64,000 bases of DNA from NCBI RefSeq assembly GCF_020180945.1, contig NZ_JAIPUL010000001.1, positions 558,001-622,000 on the forward strand, given 5' to 3'. Shown one piece after another: positions 1 to 7,069 of the stretch. Below the pieces are notes generated by a model. It was not told the origin of the DNA and did no database searches. It was given only the letters and a program-made list of their open reading frames with translations. The DNA comes from Lacticaseibacillus kribbianus (GTDB lineage: Bacteria; Bacillota; Bacilli; Lactobacillales; Lactobacillaceae). Each line of letters opens with the position of its first letter. Within the stretch, counting starts at the first letter, position 1. Both the position numbers and the translations under genes were made by a program.

Positions 1-55
1 CAAGAAGGCGCGCGCCCGCGACCAGAAGAACAAGGGCAAGCGCAAGAAGGGATGA
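1..55 (+). CDS. 3' end of an unidentified gene (basic C-terminal tail)
   Basis: The frame beginning at base 2 reads a tail of about 17 residues dominated by lysine and arginine (ends GKRKKG) and stops with TGA at 53-55. Such tails occur on membrane insertases of the YidC type, RNA helicases and RNase R, but nothing here tells these apart. The upstream part lies outside the window, so no function is assigned. The next gene has its own promoter. Confidence 0.5.
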   Translation, partial: KKARARDQKNKGKRKKG

Positions 56-56
56 C

Positions 57-85
57 TTGTTCCCACCAATTCAACAGTGTACACT
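57..85 (+). promoter_or_regulatory. Promoter of the DUF3284 gene
   Basis: TTGTTC (57-62), a 17-nt spacer and TACACT (80-85) form a sigma-A type promoter. It lies about 55 nt upstream of the ATG at 145. Confidence 0.5.
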
Positions 86-144
86 AAAGACAGCGGTATC
101 ATGAGGCCGCGCGTGGTGCTGGGCACCACAGAGGGGGGTCAACT

Positions 145-570
145 ATGGAACTAGAACGCACAGTCAACGCGCCGGCCAGCTACATCTACCAGACGATCAT
201 CGACTCGGTGCTGTACGACATCAAGCAGGAAACCGGCAACAGCATCGCGCCCGGGGCCTTGACCGGCTACGAGTACCAGAAGAAGATGGGCAAAAACGGG
301 CACGGCCGCGTGAAAATCACCAAGGCGGACAAGAACCGCGCGTACGCCTTCCAGACGCGCATCGGCCGGGGCACCTACTACGTCGAGTACGCCCTGCAGG
401 AGACGCAAGACGACCAGACCAAGGTGACCTACACCGAAAACACGCTGTACGACGACAAGTCGCGCGAGCTCAACCAGATGCTCATGATGATGCTGCTGGG
501 CCGCCGCCGCAAGCGCCGCATCAAGTACATGCTCGACACGATGGCGTCTCAGTACCACGCCGCCGAATAA
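145..570 (+). CDS. DUF3284 domain protein
   Basis: A 141-residue soluble protein that resembles the DUF3284 family, small START/SRPBCC-like proteins common in lactobacilli. The N-terminus (MELERTVNAPASYIYQ) has the usual opening beta strand and helix of that fold, and the C-terminus is a basic amphipathic helix (GRRRKRR). There is no signal peptide. The ATG is preceded by GAGGGGGG at 7-nt spacing. It appears monocistronic, because a candidate RNA promoter begins immediately after its stop. The biochemical role of the family is unknown; a hydrophobic-ligand pocket is only an inference from the fold. Confidence 0.7.
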   Translation: MELERTVNAPASYIYQTIIDSVLYDIKQETGNSIAPGALTGYEYQKKMGKNGHGRVKITKADKNRAYAFQTRIGRGTYYVEYALQETQDDQTKVTYTENTLYDDKSRELNQMLMMMLLGRRRKRRIKYMLDTMASQYHAAE

Positions 571-584
571 GTTTCAGAAAAAAC

Positions 585-613
585 TTTCGTCGCGGGCGAA
601 TCGGTGGTATATT
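585..613 (+). promoter_or_regulatory. Extended -10 promoter for candidate small RNA
   Basis: TGG-TATATT (605-613) is an extended -10 element. The matching -35 (TTTCGT, 585-590) is poor. Transcription would begin at about 616-620, exactly at the base of the first hairpin of the RNA. Confidence 0.4.
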
Positions 614-615
614 TA

Positions 616-733
616 GGTTGCACAGCAACCGGCATATTGCGGTGCATCGGATATGGTGTCTTTGCATGTCTAGCGTTTGACGCCATAGGAGCGGCCCGGA
701 CTTACGGTAACGTTGAGTCTGGGCTGTTTTTTT
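616..733 (+). ncRNA. Candidate structured small RNA, about 118 nt
   Basis: Three hairpins follow the promoter. Hairpin 1 is GGTTGC/GCAACC with a 3-nt loop (616-630). Hairpin 2 is a 9-bp stem, 652-660 with 679-687. Hairpin 3 is a terminator stem, 694-702 with 716-724, followed by seven T. No plausible coding frame is present; a 60-codon frame through here has no ribosome binding site. I do not recognise a known family: it lacks tmRNA, SRP, RNase P and T-box signatures. It could also be a leader whose downstream gene was lost, since the next gene is a tRNA on the other strand. Confidence 0.45.
694..733 (+). terminator. Intrinsic terminator of candidate small RNA
   Basis: A 9-bp stem (GCCCGGACT / AGTCTGGGC, one G-U pair) encloses a small ACG-CGT inner stem and is followed by TGTTTTTTT. 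Confidence 0.8.
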
Positions 734-925
734 GGCTTCGATTGGAATTGTGCGCACGGGCGGGCGGGTCAAGACCGCCGCGGTGAGGTGCGGGACGGTT
801 GCCTGCGGTGCGGGTGGTCCAGGCGGGCCTCGCGATTGGTCTGTGCGGCGCCGGGGCATTCCGGCTCGGCCGACAGTCGGGTGACGCGTCTGGTTGCGAC
901 TCGCATCGGCACCGCGCAAACACGC

Positions 926-968
926 AAAAAAACGGACCGCAACGACGTTTTGAACGTGCTGCGGCCCG
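926..968 (-). terminator. Terminator of tRNA-Arg
   Basis: Read on the minus strand, a 9-bp stem (960-968 with 933-941) is followed by a run of seven T (bases 926-932). It lies about 30 nt downstream of the tRNA 3' end. Confidence 0.7.
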
Positions 969-995
969 GTGAGATTTGATCTAGCGGTTGCGAGA

Positions 996-1069
996 TGCGA
1001 CAGGGGGGACTCGAACCCTCTACCTATGGTTTAGGAAACCATTGCTCTATCCAGGTGAGCTACTATCGC
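996..1069 (-). tRNA. tRNA-Arg(CCU)
   Basis: Minus-strand 74-nt cloverleaf. The acceptor stem is GCGATAG/CTGTCGC, the D-arm begins TAGCTC, and the anticodon loop carries CCT (1033-1035). The T-arm has GGTTCGAGTCC with one A-C mismatch in its stem. The terminal CCA is not encoded. It reads the AGG codon, which looks rare in this CGN-rich genome. It stands alone, with its own terminator. Confidence 0.9.
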
Positions 1070-1165
1070 GAACCAGACCATTATAAGGGTTTTTGCGACG
1101 CGGTGCAATCACCTTGGCGCCGCGCGGACGAATCCGTCGCCATACTGAACACAGGAGGGATGCAC

Positions 1166-1852
1166 ATGCTTGAGGACTTGACCCTGACCGCCGGCGCGAC
1201 CCTGGCGCTCCTTGTCGGCTTCGCGGCGGTGATCACCTGGGGCAACCGGGCGCTTTTGCAGCGGCTGGTCAACCGGGCGCAGCGCGACAGCGCGCACGTC
1301 TGGTGGGCGCGCCCCGGACTGTGGTGGCACGAGGGGACGCACGCGCTGGTCGGGCGGCTGTTTGGCCTGACCGTGCGCGAGGTGTCCGTGCGGGCCAGCG
1401 GGCAGACGGCGGGGCACGTGACCTTCGCGCTGAACCCGCGCTCTTGGTGGCAGCACGTCGGGCTGTTTGCGGCCGCCGGCGCGCCGGTGTGGACCAGCGC
1501 CGCGGTGATCCTCGGCGTGGGGAAAATGGTCTGGTGGCCGCGCGTGGCCTGGCGCGCCGTCGGCCTGGCGACGCTGGCCCCAACGTGGCCAGGGGTTGCG
1601 GGGTGGCTTGTGATGAGCCTTGCGCTGAGCCTGGGCGCGGTGCTGTCGCCGGCGGATCTGCGCCAGCTGATGCGCGGCCTGCCGGCGGTGGCGGCGCTGG
1701 TGCTCGGCGTGTTCGCGGCGCTGGCACTGGTCTGGCCGGCGGGGCTTGCCGCCTGGCGCACGGGCAACGCGCTGCTGGCTCTGGCCGGCGCGGTGGTCAC
1801 CGCCCTCAGCCTGCTGCTCGGCCTGCTGGCGGCGGTGCTGATGCGGCGCTGA
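1166..1852 (+). CDS. Membrane protein with HEXXH motif, possible M50-like metalloprotease
   Basis: A 228-residue multi-pass membrane protein. It has an N-terminal hydrophobic segment (about 8-25) and the motif WWHEGTHALVGRLFGL, giving H55, E56 and H59. Several further hydrophobic segments follow to the C-terminus. HExxHxxxxRxFG followed by a VxxVxV strand is the pattern of M50 site-2 protease-type peptidases. A later SPADLRQL could carry the third (Asp) ligand; this is an inference. The start was chosen at 1166 because AGGAGG (1153-1158) is 7 nt upstream; the in-frame ATG at 1160 sits too close to it. It could instead be a non-catalytic membrane protein. Neighbours give no functional hint. 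Confidence 0.55.
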   Translation: MLEDLTLTAGATLALLVGFAAVITWGNRALLQRLVNRAQRDSAHVWWARPGLWWHEGTHALVGRLFGLTVREVSVRASGQTAGHVTFALNPRSWWQHVGLFAAAGAPVWTSAAVILGVGKMVWWPRVAWRAVGLATLAPTWPGVAGWLVMSLALSLGAVLSPADLRQLMRGLPAVAALVLGVFAALALVWPAGLAAWRTGNALLALAGAVVTALSLLLGLLAAVLMRR

Positions 1853-2015
1853 GGCCCAGCTTCGATCTTCTTCGCGAGGAATGGCTGACCACCGGAGGCG
1901 TCGGATGCCTGACTTACGGTAGCGCCGACCACCAGCGGCGTCGACGCCTCCGCGGTCGCAGGGGCCCGAGACCCCTGGCCTGCGCGGTACCCGTGGTGGC
2001 CCCGAGGCGTCCGGC

Positions 2016-2045
2016 TTGCGCGCCTGCCGGTCAACCCGGTAGACT
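2016..2045 (+). promoter_or_regulatory. Possible promoter of intergenic RNA
   Basis: TTGCGC (2016-2021), an 18-nt spacer and TAGACT (2040-2045). No gene on this strand starts for 900 nt. Confidence 0.3.
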
Positions 2046-2051
2046 GAAGTT

Positions 2052-2225
2052 AGGCGCTGAGGCACGAGGACAAGTGCGATGACTGATCACCATTCGGGGC
2101 CGCGCCATCAGACCCGTAGCCCCATCTGCGCCCGCCGCACCTAAGTCGACCAAAGGACCAAGCGTGGCGGCACAGCCGACGACCCCCTGCATCAGCAAAG
2201 GATGCAGGGGGTCGCTGTGTGTTGC
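2052..2225 (+). ncRNA. Candidate intergenic RNA ending in a 14-bp hairpin
   Basis: The 500-nt gap between the HEGTH protein and the convergent marR gene holds no convincing coding frame. A transcript from the 2040 promoter would contain several GC-rich helices (for example CTGAT...ATCAG around 2086-2114) and end in the perfect hairpin at 2180-2214. The tail after the hairpin (CTGTGTGTTG) is only moderately U-rich. No known riboswitch or RNA family was recognised. The remaining 2226-2355 is GC-rich sequence in which I see nothing definable. Confidence 0.3.
2180..2214. terminator. Perfect 14-bp hairpin, probable terminator
   Basis: CGACCCCCTGCATC (2180-2193) pairs perfectly with 2201-2214 across a 7-nt loop (AGCAAAG). 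It lies between convergent genes. The flanking T content is modest on both strands. Confidence 0.5.
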
Positions 2226-2355
2226 GGGTCTTCTGCGGGCCCGCCAGCGGGCACCGGTGATGCCGCGGGTATGCGGCCCGCCCGGCGGTGACACGTCGTC
2301 ACAATCGGCCTTTAGCCCGATTGAACCGCTGGGCGGGTGTGCGACAATGCCAGAG

Positions 2356-2829
2356 TTAGTCCTGAGCCCCCGGCGGTGGCAGCTGGACGATGCCGACCTT
2401 GGCCAAGAGGTCGATGGTCGCGCCGAGGTGCTTGGCCAGCGCCGCGTGGTCGGCCGCGCTCAGGCCGGCCAGGCGCTCGGCCAGGCGCTGTTGCACCATG
2501 GCCATGTGGTCTTCTGCCAGCTTGACGCCGGCCGTCGTGCGCATCACGTTGACGACGCGGCGGTTGGCCGGGTTGTGCGCGCGGCGCACGAGGTCGCGGG
2601 CCTCGAGCTGGCCGATGGTGCGCGACAGCTGCGGGCCGGAGATGCCCATCTGCTCGGCTAGGGCGGACATGGCGATGCCGGGGTGCGTGTAGACGGTGAT
2701 CACCGTGATCAGCTCAAGGTTGCTCAGCCCCAGGTGGGCGAGGGACAGGTTTTGCGACACCGCCTGCGCCAGCGTGACGAACAGGTTGGCGAACAGCGTG
2801 GTGTCGGCCATGTGTGGTTCGGTTGTCAA
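2356..2829 (-). CDS. MarR family transcriptional regulator
   Basis: A 157-residue MarR-type dimeric winged-helix regulator. The central region ISGPQLSRTIGQLEARDLV is the recognition helix area, and HNPANRRVVNV is the wing with the DxR-like turn. Dimerisation helices lie at both ends. TTG at 2829 is the likely start: AAAGGAG lies 8 nt upstream, whereas the ATG 18 nt further in has no Shine-Dalgarno sequence. It is divergent from the ABC exporter gene, and palindromes between the two overlap the exporter promoter. The likely role is ligand-responsive repression of the exporter and of itself (inference from layout). Confidence 0.85.
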   Translation of the reverse strand: MTTEPHMADTTLFANLFVTLAQAVSQNLSLAHLGLSNLELITVITVYTHPGIAMSALAEQMGISGPQLSRTIGQLEARDLVRRAHNPANRRVVNVMRTTAGVKLAEDHMAMVQQRLAERLAGLSAADHAALAKHLGATIDLLAKVGIVQLPPPGAQD

Positions 2830-2881
2830 AGCGTCAGCTCCTTTTCTATTCAACCAGTCTAGCACCTCGCCAAATAATTAT

Positions 2882-2923
2882 CAATTGTTAACAGTTGACA
2901 TTTGTTAAATGTTTGCGTAATAT
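2882..2923 (+). promoter_or_regulatory. Promoter with two palindromic operators (marR / ABC exporter)
   Basis: TTGACA (2895-2900), a 17-nt spacer and TAATAT (2918-2923) form a near-consensus promoter for the exporter. Two adjacent dyads overlap it: CAATTGTTAACAGTTG (2882-2897, one mismatch) and ACATTTGTTAAATGT (2898-2912, perfect around a 3-nt centre). They cover the -35 and the spacer, as expected for MarR repression. Confidence 0.75.
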
Positions 2924-2966
2924 GGACCTCATACCGCAAGCGAAACGCAAGAAAGAAGTGACTACC

Positions 2967-5297
2967 GTGCTCGAACTCAAACACATCAAGAAGTACTACC
3001 ACGTCGGGGACACCCTGACCAAGGCGCAAGACGACGTCTCCGTCGCCTTCCGCCAGCAGGAGTTCGTGGCGATCCTCGGCCCCAGCGGCTCGGGTAAAAC
3101 CACGATGCTCAACATCATCGGCGGGCTGGACCGCTACGACTCCGGCGACCTGCTGATCAACGGCAAGTCGACCAAGGACTTCAAGGACGCGGACTGGGAC
3201 GCCTACCGCAACAATTCCGTCGGCTTCATTTTCCAGTCGTACAACCTGATCTCGCACCTGTCGATCATGGAAAACGTCGAGATGGGGATGACCCTGTCCG
3301 GCGTGCCGGCGGCGGAGAAGAAGCGCCGGGCGGAGGACGCGCTGATCCGCATCGGGCTCAAGGACCACATGCACAAGAACCCGTCTCAGCTCTCGGGCGG
3401 CCAGATGCAGCGCGTGGCGATTGCCCGTGCGATCGCCAACGACCCCGAGATTCTGCTGGCCGACGAGCCGACCGGGGCGCTTGATTCGGAGACCTCCGAG
3501 GAGATTATGAAGCTGATCAAGGACCTGTCGCGCGAGCGCCTAGTCATCATGGTTACGCACAACCCGGCCCTGGCGCACAAGTACGCCGACCGCGTGATCG
3601 AGTTCGCCGACGGCAAGATTGAGCACGACTCCAACCCGCACGTCGAGCACGAGAAGACGGACCAGTTCAAGCTCAACCACACCAAGATGAGCTATTTCAC
3701 GGCGCTGCGCCTGTCCTTCAACAACATCCGCACCAAGAAGGGGCGCACGTTCCTGACCGTTTTTGCCTCAAGCATCGGGATCATCGGCATCGCCGTGGTG
3801 CTCGCGCTGTCCAACGGCTTCCAAAAGCAGATCAACAAGACCCAAAGCGAGGCGATGGCCTCGATGCCGGTGACGATCTCCCAGACCGGCACCGACACCT
3901 CCGCGATGATGACCGGCACCAGCACCAAGACCTTCGCCAAGACCAAGCAGGTGACGGCGGCCAAGTCCGACGCGGAAAAGGCGCAGCACGTCAACAAGCT
4001 GACGGCCAGCTACCTGAGCTACATCAACAAGCTGCCCAAGGCCGACGCGAAAAACATCGCGGTCACCTACGGCACGGGGATGAACCTGGTGCGCAAGGTG
4101 GACGGCACGTACAAGAGCGTGTCCTTCTCGACCACCAACCCGGACAGCAAGACCATCAACGCGCAGGCGATGATGGCCGCGTCCACCGGCATCGGCGGCA
4201 CGGTCTACCCGATCGACCGCGACGGCGGCCAGAGCTTTCTGAAGACCTACTACAAGGTGATCGCCGGCAAGTACCCGACCCAGGCGACCGACATCGTGCT
4301 GGTGATCAACAAGGACAACACGGTGGACATCAACGCGCTGAAGAACCTCGGCTTTGACGTCAGCGAGAACCAGAAGCTCGACTTCTCGGACCTCGTCGGC
4401 ACCAAGATTCAGCTGGTGGCCAACGACGACTACTACCAAAAGCTCCCGACCGGCACCTACATGCCGAGCCAAGACCTCGCCAAGGTGGCCACGGCCAGCG
4501 GCACCAAGACCCTGACCATCAGCGGCATCATCCGCGTGCGGTCCAAGAACTCCGACGGGCTGTTGGCCAGCGGCATCGCGTACAGCGCGGCGTTAACCAA
4601 GCAGGTGCTCAACGCCAACGCCGACTCGGCGATCGTGACGGCCCAAAAGGCGGCCGCGACCAACGTGATCACAGGGCAGAGCATGGACGCGGCGACCAAG
4701 ACCGCGATTTTGACCAGCCTGGGCGGCAACGACACGCCGACCTCGATTCAGATCTACCCGACCAGCTTCAAGCTCAAGGACAAGGTGCTGGACTACCTGG
4801 ACAAGTACAACAAGGGTAAAGCCAAGGCCGACCGCGTGATCTACACCGACCTGGCGGGCACCGTGTCCGACATGACCGGCGGGCTGATGGACGCGATCAC
4901 CTACGTGCTGGTGGCCTTCGCCGGCATCAGCCTGGTCACCTCGATGATCATGATCGCGATCATCACCTACACCAGCGTGCTGGAGCGGACCAAGGAAATC
5001 GGCGTGCTCAAGGCGCTGGGTGCCCGCAAGAAGGACATCACGCGGGTGTTCGACGCCGAAACCCTGATTCTGGGCTTCGGGGCCGGGGTGTTCGGCATCG
5101 TCGTCGCCTGGGCGCTGACCTTCCCGATCAACGCCGTGCTCCTGAGCGTCACCGGCCTGTCCGGCGTGGCGGTGCTCAACCCGGTTCACGCGATTGTGCT
5201 GGTTTTGATCAGCACCGTGCTCACCATCTTGGGCGGGCACGTGCCGGCGCGCATGGCGGCCAAAAAGGACGCGGCAATTGCGCTGCGTGCCGAGTAG
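2967..5297 (+). CDS. MacB-like ABC exporter, fused ATPase and FtsX permease
   Basis: About 776 residues. The N-terminal ATPase has Walker A GPSGSGKTT, signature LSGGQMQRVAIARA, Walker B LLADEPTGAL and H-loop VTHN. It is followed by the FtsX permease: one transmembrane helix (TFLTVFASSIGIIGIAVV), a roughly 300-residue Ala/Thr/Lys-rich external domain, then three helices at the C-terminus. This is the layout of type VII mechanotransmission exporters, used for peptides, antibiotics or lipoproteins. The start is GTG 2967 (AAGAAAGAAG upstream); GTG 2958 is an alternative. It is controlled by a strong promoter with MarR-type operators. The substrate is unknown; drug or antimicrobial peptide efflux is an inference. 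Confidence 0.85.
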   Translation: MLELKHIKKYYHVGDTLTKAQDDVSVAFRQQEFVAILGPSGSGKTTMLNIIGGLDRYDSGDLLINGKSTKDFKDADWDAYRNNSVGFIFQSYNLISHLSIMENVEMGMTLSGVPAAEKKRRAEDALIRIGLKDHMHKNPSQLSGGQMQRVAIARAIANDPEILLADEPTGALDSETSEEIMKLIKDLSRERLVIMVTHNPALAHKYADRVIEFADGKIEHDSNPHVEHEKTDQFKLNHTKMSYFTALRLSFNNIRTKKGRTFLTVFASSIGIIGIAVVLALSNGFQKQINKTQSEAMASMPVTISQTGTDTSAMMTGTSTKTFAKTKQVTAAKSDAEKAQHVNKLTASYLSYINKLPKADAKNIAVTYGTGMNLVRKVDGTYKSVSFSTTNPDSKTINAQAMMAASTGIGGTVYPIDRDGGQSFLKTYYKVIAGKYPTQATDIVLVINKDNTVDINALKNLGFDVSENQKLDFSDLVGTKIQLVANDDYYQKLPTGTYMPSQDLAKVATASGTKTLTISGIIRVRSKNSDGLLASGIAYSAALTKQVLNANADSAIVTAQKAAATNVITGQSMDAATKTAILTSLGGNDTPTSIQIYPTSFKLKDKVLDYLDKYNKGKAKADRVIYTDLAGTVSDMTGGLMDAITYVLVAFAGISLVTSMIMIAIITYTSVLERTKEIGVLKALGARKKDITRVFDAETLILGFGAGVFGIVVAWALTFPINAVLLSVTGLSGVAVLNPVHAIVLVLISTVLTILGGHVPARMAAKKDAAIALRAE

Positions 5298-5324
5298 CCG
5301 GATTACGCCTGCTGACTGAACGCG

Positions 5325-5363
5325 AAAATGCCGTCCTCCCGCACAAGGGGAGGACGGCATTTT
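5325..5363 (+). terminator. Terminator of the ABC exporter
   Basis: A stem of about 16 bp (5325-5340 with 5347-5363) with loop GCACAA, flanked by A and T runs. Confidence 0.85.
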
Positions 5364-5412
5364 GACGTTTTGCACACTGGCACCTAATCGTCCAATACGG
5401 CGCAACTGATTG

Positions 5413-5441
5413 TTGAAATGCGCGGCCCAGACTGATACGCT
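5413..5441 (+). promoter_or_regulatory. Promoter of first EAL gene
   Basis: TTGAAA (5413-5418), a 17-nt spacer and TACGCT (5436-5441). Just downstream, GGTTAC-ATT-GTGACC forms a small dyad. Confidence 0.5.
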
Positions 5442-5493
5442 ACACTTGGTTACATTGTGACCGCTTCTATCACGCGCGTTTGGGGGAACTCGC

Positions 5494-6189
5494 ATGGAGA
5501 GTATGACTTTTTGGGCGCAGCCGACGGTTGACGTCGAGGCGGCGCACCCGCGGGCGACCAGCTTCGAGCTGCTCGCCCGCACGCGGCACGGCGGGGAATG
5601 GGAGCTGCCGGCCAACGTCGAGGCGATGACGCCGCCGCAGCTGATCGCCTTGGTGACGGCCGCGGCCAAGGCGCTGCCGGCGGGCATTCCGCTGAGCGTC
5701 AACCTGCACCCGCGCCAGTTCGTGCGGCCGGCCTTCGTCGCCGCCATCGCCGAGCTGCAGGCGGCCTGCCCGAGTCCTGTCGTGGTCGAGCTGACGGAAA
5801 AGCGCGACCCGCTGGTGCCGACGCGCGAGCTGGTCGCCGCGGCCGAACGCTACGCGGCCTTGGGGCAGCCGATCATCGTGGACGACGTGGGCAGCGGCCA
5901 GAACCTGCCGGGCCTCGTCGAGGGGCTGACGCCCTTTGCCCACACCTACAAGTTCGCGCTGCAGGACCTGTACGGTTGCAGTTCGGCCGACCTGCTCGAC
6001 CGCCTGGACTTTTGGGCCACTCGGGCCGACGGGGCCGGCGTGGCGCTGGTGATCGAGGGCGTCGAGACCGCCGACCTGTACCGCCGCCTGCGGGTGCTTT
6101 GCCCGCAGGCCCAGATGCAGGGGGACTACCTCGCGGCCGCGGCATCGGTGGCGCAGGCCGGCACGCAGGCGTTGTTCGCGCCGCGTTGA
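5494..6189 (+). CDS. Stand-alone EAL-domain protein (cyclic-di-GMP phosphodiesterase family)
   Basis: A 231-residue cytosolic protein made of one EAL domain with no sensor or GGDEF part. The signature EAL motif reads ELL (FELLAR, E25). The other catalytic positions can be matched: SVNLHPRQF (Asn), VELTEK (Glu), DDVGSG (metal-binding Asp pair), YKFALQ (Lys), IEGVET (Glu) and MQGDYLA (Gln). Thus the metal ligands look preserved although the signature is altered. The ATG has GGGGGA 8 nt upstream. A paralogue follows 122 nt downstream. It may hydrolyse c-di-GMP or only bind it; the sequence cannot decide. Confidence 0.75.
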   Translation: MESMTFWAQPTVDVEAAHPRATSFELLARTRHGGEWELPANVEAMTPPQLIALVTAAAKALPAGIPLSVNLHPRQFVRPAFVAAIAELQAACPSPVVVELTEKRDPLVPTRELVAAAERYAALGQPIIVDDVGSGQNLPGLVEGLTPFAHTYKFALQDLYGCSSADLLDRLDFWATRADGAGVALVIEGVETADLYRRLRVLCPQAQMQGDYLAAAASVAQAGTQALFAPR

Positions 6190-6214
6190 CCGCGCCTGCG
6201 GTTCGTGGTACAGT
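6186..6214 (+). promoter_or_regulatory. Promoter of second EAL gene
   Basis: TTGACC (6186-6191) overlaps the stop codon of the first EAL gene. A 17-nt spacer and TACAGT (6209-6214) follow. It creates a leader of about 90 nt before the second gene. Confidence 0.65.
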
Positions 6215-6239
6215 GGATTCAGATTAACAGACCTGCTCA

Positions 6240-6293
6240 ACTGCCAGTGGCAGTACGACCCGTGCGCATAACCAGATGCGCGCGGGTTGTTTT
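6240..6293 (+). promoter_or_regulatory. Leader with palindrome and intrinsic terminator before second EAL gene
   Basis: ACTGCCAGTGGCAGT (6240-6254) is a perfect 7+1+7 dyad. It is followed by a 12-bp terminator stem (6258-6269 with 6276-6287, one wobble) and TTGTTTT. The Shine-Dalgarno AGGAGG comes only after it. Transcripts from the 6209 promoter must therefore pass this terminator to reach the gene, suggesting attenuation. No known riboswitch core was recognised. Confidence 0.55.
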
Positions 6294-6311
6294 GGCTTCA
6301 GGAGGACAATC

Positions 6312-6968
6312 ATGCTCAGGTATTTCGGCCAACCCAAGTTCAGTAACGCCACCCCGCCGGTCAAAATCGGCTACGAGCTACTGTTGCGCGAGTTCACGCG
6401 CGGCCGCTGGCAGCTGCCGGGGGATTTTTCCGCTTACGCGCCGGATGACCTCTCCCGGCTGTTGGCGCAGACGCTGGCGGCAATGCCCGCGAGCCTCGAT
6501 CTGATCTCCTTTAACCTGTCGCAGCGCCAGTTCATCGATCCGGCCTTCAGCCAGGCGCTGCGGCGCGTGCAGGCGTTTCGGCGCATGAACCTGTTCGCCG
6601 AGCTGACAGAGGCCGACGAGGGGGTGACGCTCGCGGCGCTGCAGGCGGCGGCGGGCGATTACGTGGCCGCCGGCATCCGGGTGGTGATCGACGACGTCGG
6701 CACCGGCGCCAACCGGGAGTCGCTGGTGCAGGCTTTGATGCCCTACACCAGCGAGTACAAGTTCGCGCTGCAAAACCTGGCCGGTGACCGGACGCGGCCG
6801 GTCCTCGCCATGCTCGGCGAGTGGCGCGACCGCGCGACGGCCGACCACAAGCTGTTCGCCGTCGAGGGCCTTGAGAATGCTTCCGACCTAGCGCTGGTGG
6901 CGCCGTTCGCACCGGACGTCCTGCAGGGCTATCACTTCGGCCGGCCGCAGCTGATGGCCATCGGGTGA
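6312..6968 (+). CDS. Second stand-alone EAL-domain protein
   Basis: A 218-residue paralogue of the preceding gene. The motifs run in the same order: YELLLREF (E22, ELL in place of EAL), SFNLSQRQF, AELTE, DDVGTGAN, YKFALQ, VEGLEN and LQGYHFG. The variant LQGYHFG is closer to canonical EAL proteins than in the first copy. AGGAGGACAATC precedes the ATG at 6312. Both genes lack partner diguanylate cyclases in this window. Separate promoters and the leader terminator suggest the copies are expressed differently. Activity on c-di-GMP is likely by family but untested. Confidence 0.75.
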   Translation: MLRYFGQPKFSNATPPVKIGYELLLREFTRGRWQLPGDFSAYAPDDLSRLLAQTLAAMPASLDLISFNLSQRQFIDPAFSQALRRVQAFRRMNLFAELTEADEGVTLAALQAAAGDYVAAGIRVVIDDVGTGANRESLVQALMPYTSEYKFALQNLAGDRTRPVLAMLGEWRDRATADHKLFAVEGLENASDLALVAPFAPDVLQGYHFGRPQLMAIG

Positions 6969-7023
6969 GGGGCTGGCCTGTCGCTGCACGGTTGCGTGAG
7001 ATTCCGCTATCTCCACCGGATAC

Positions 7024-7059
7024 AAAAAGCGCCCCGGCCAGTCAAATTGGTCGGAGCGC
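7024..7059 (-). terminator. Terminator of nrdE
   Basis: Minus-strand stem formed by 7048-7059 and 7029-7040, followed by TTTTT (7024-7028). Confidence 0.75.
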
Positions 7060-7069
7060 AACGCGTTGA

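Noticed and set aside
604-786. 60-codon frame across the candidate small RNA
   Set aside because: No ribosome binding site, and it runs through the terminator hairpin; the RNA interpretation fits better.
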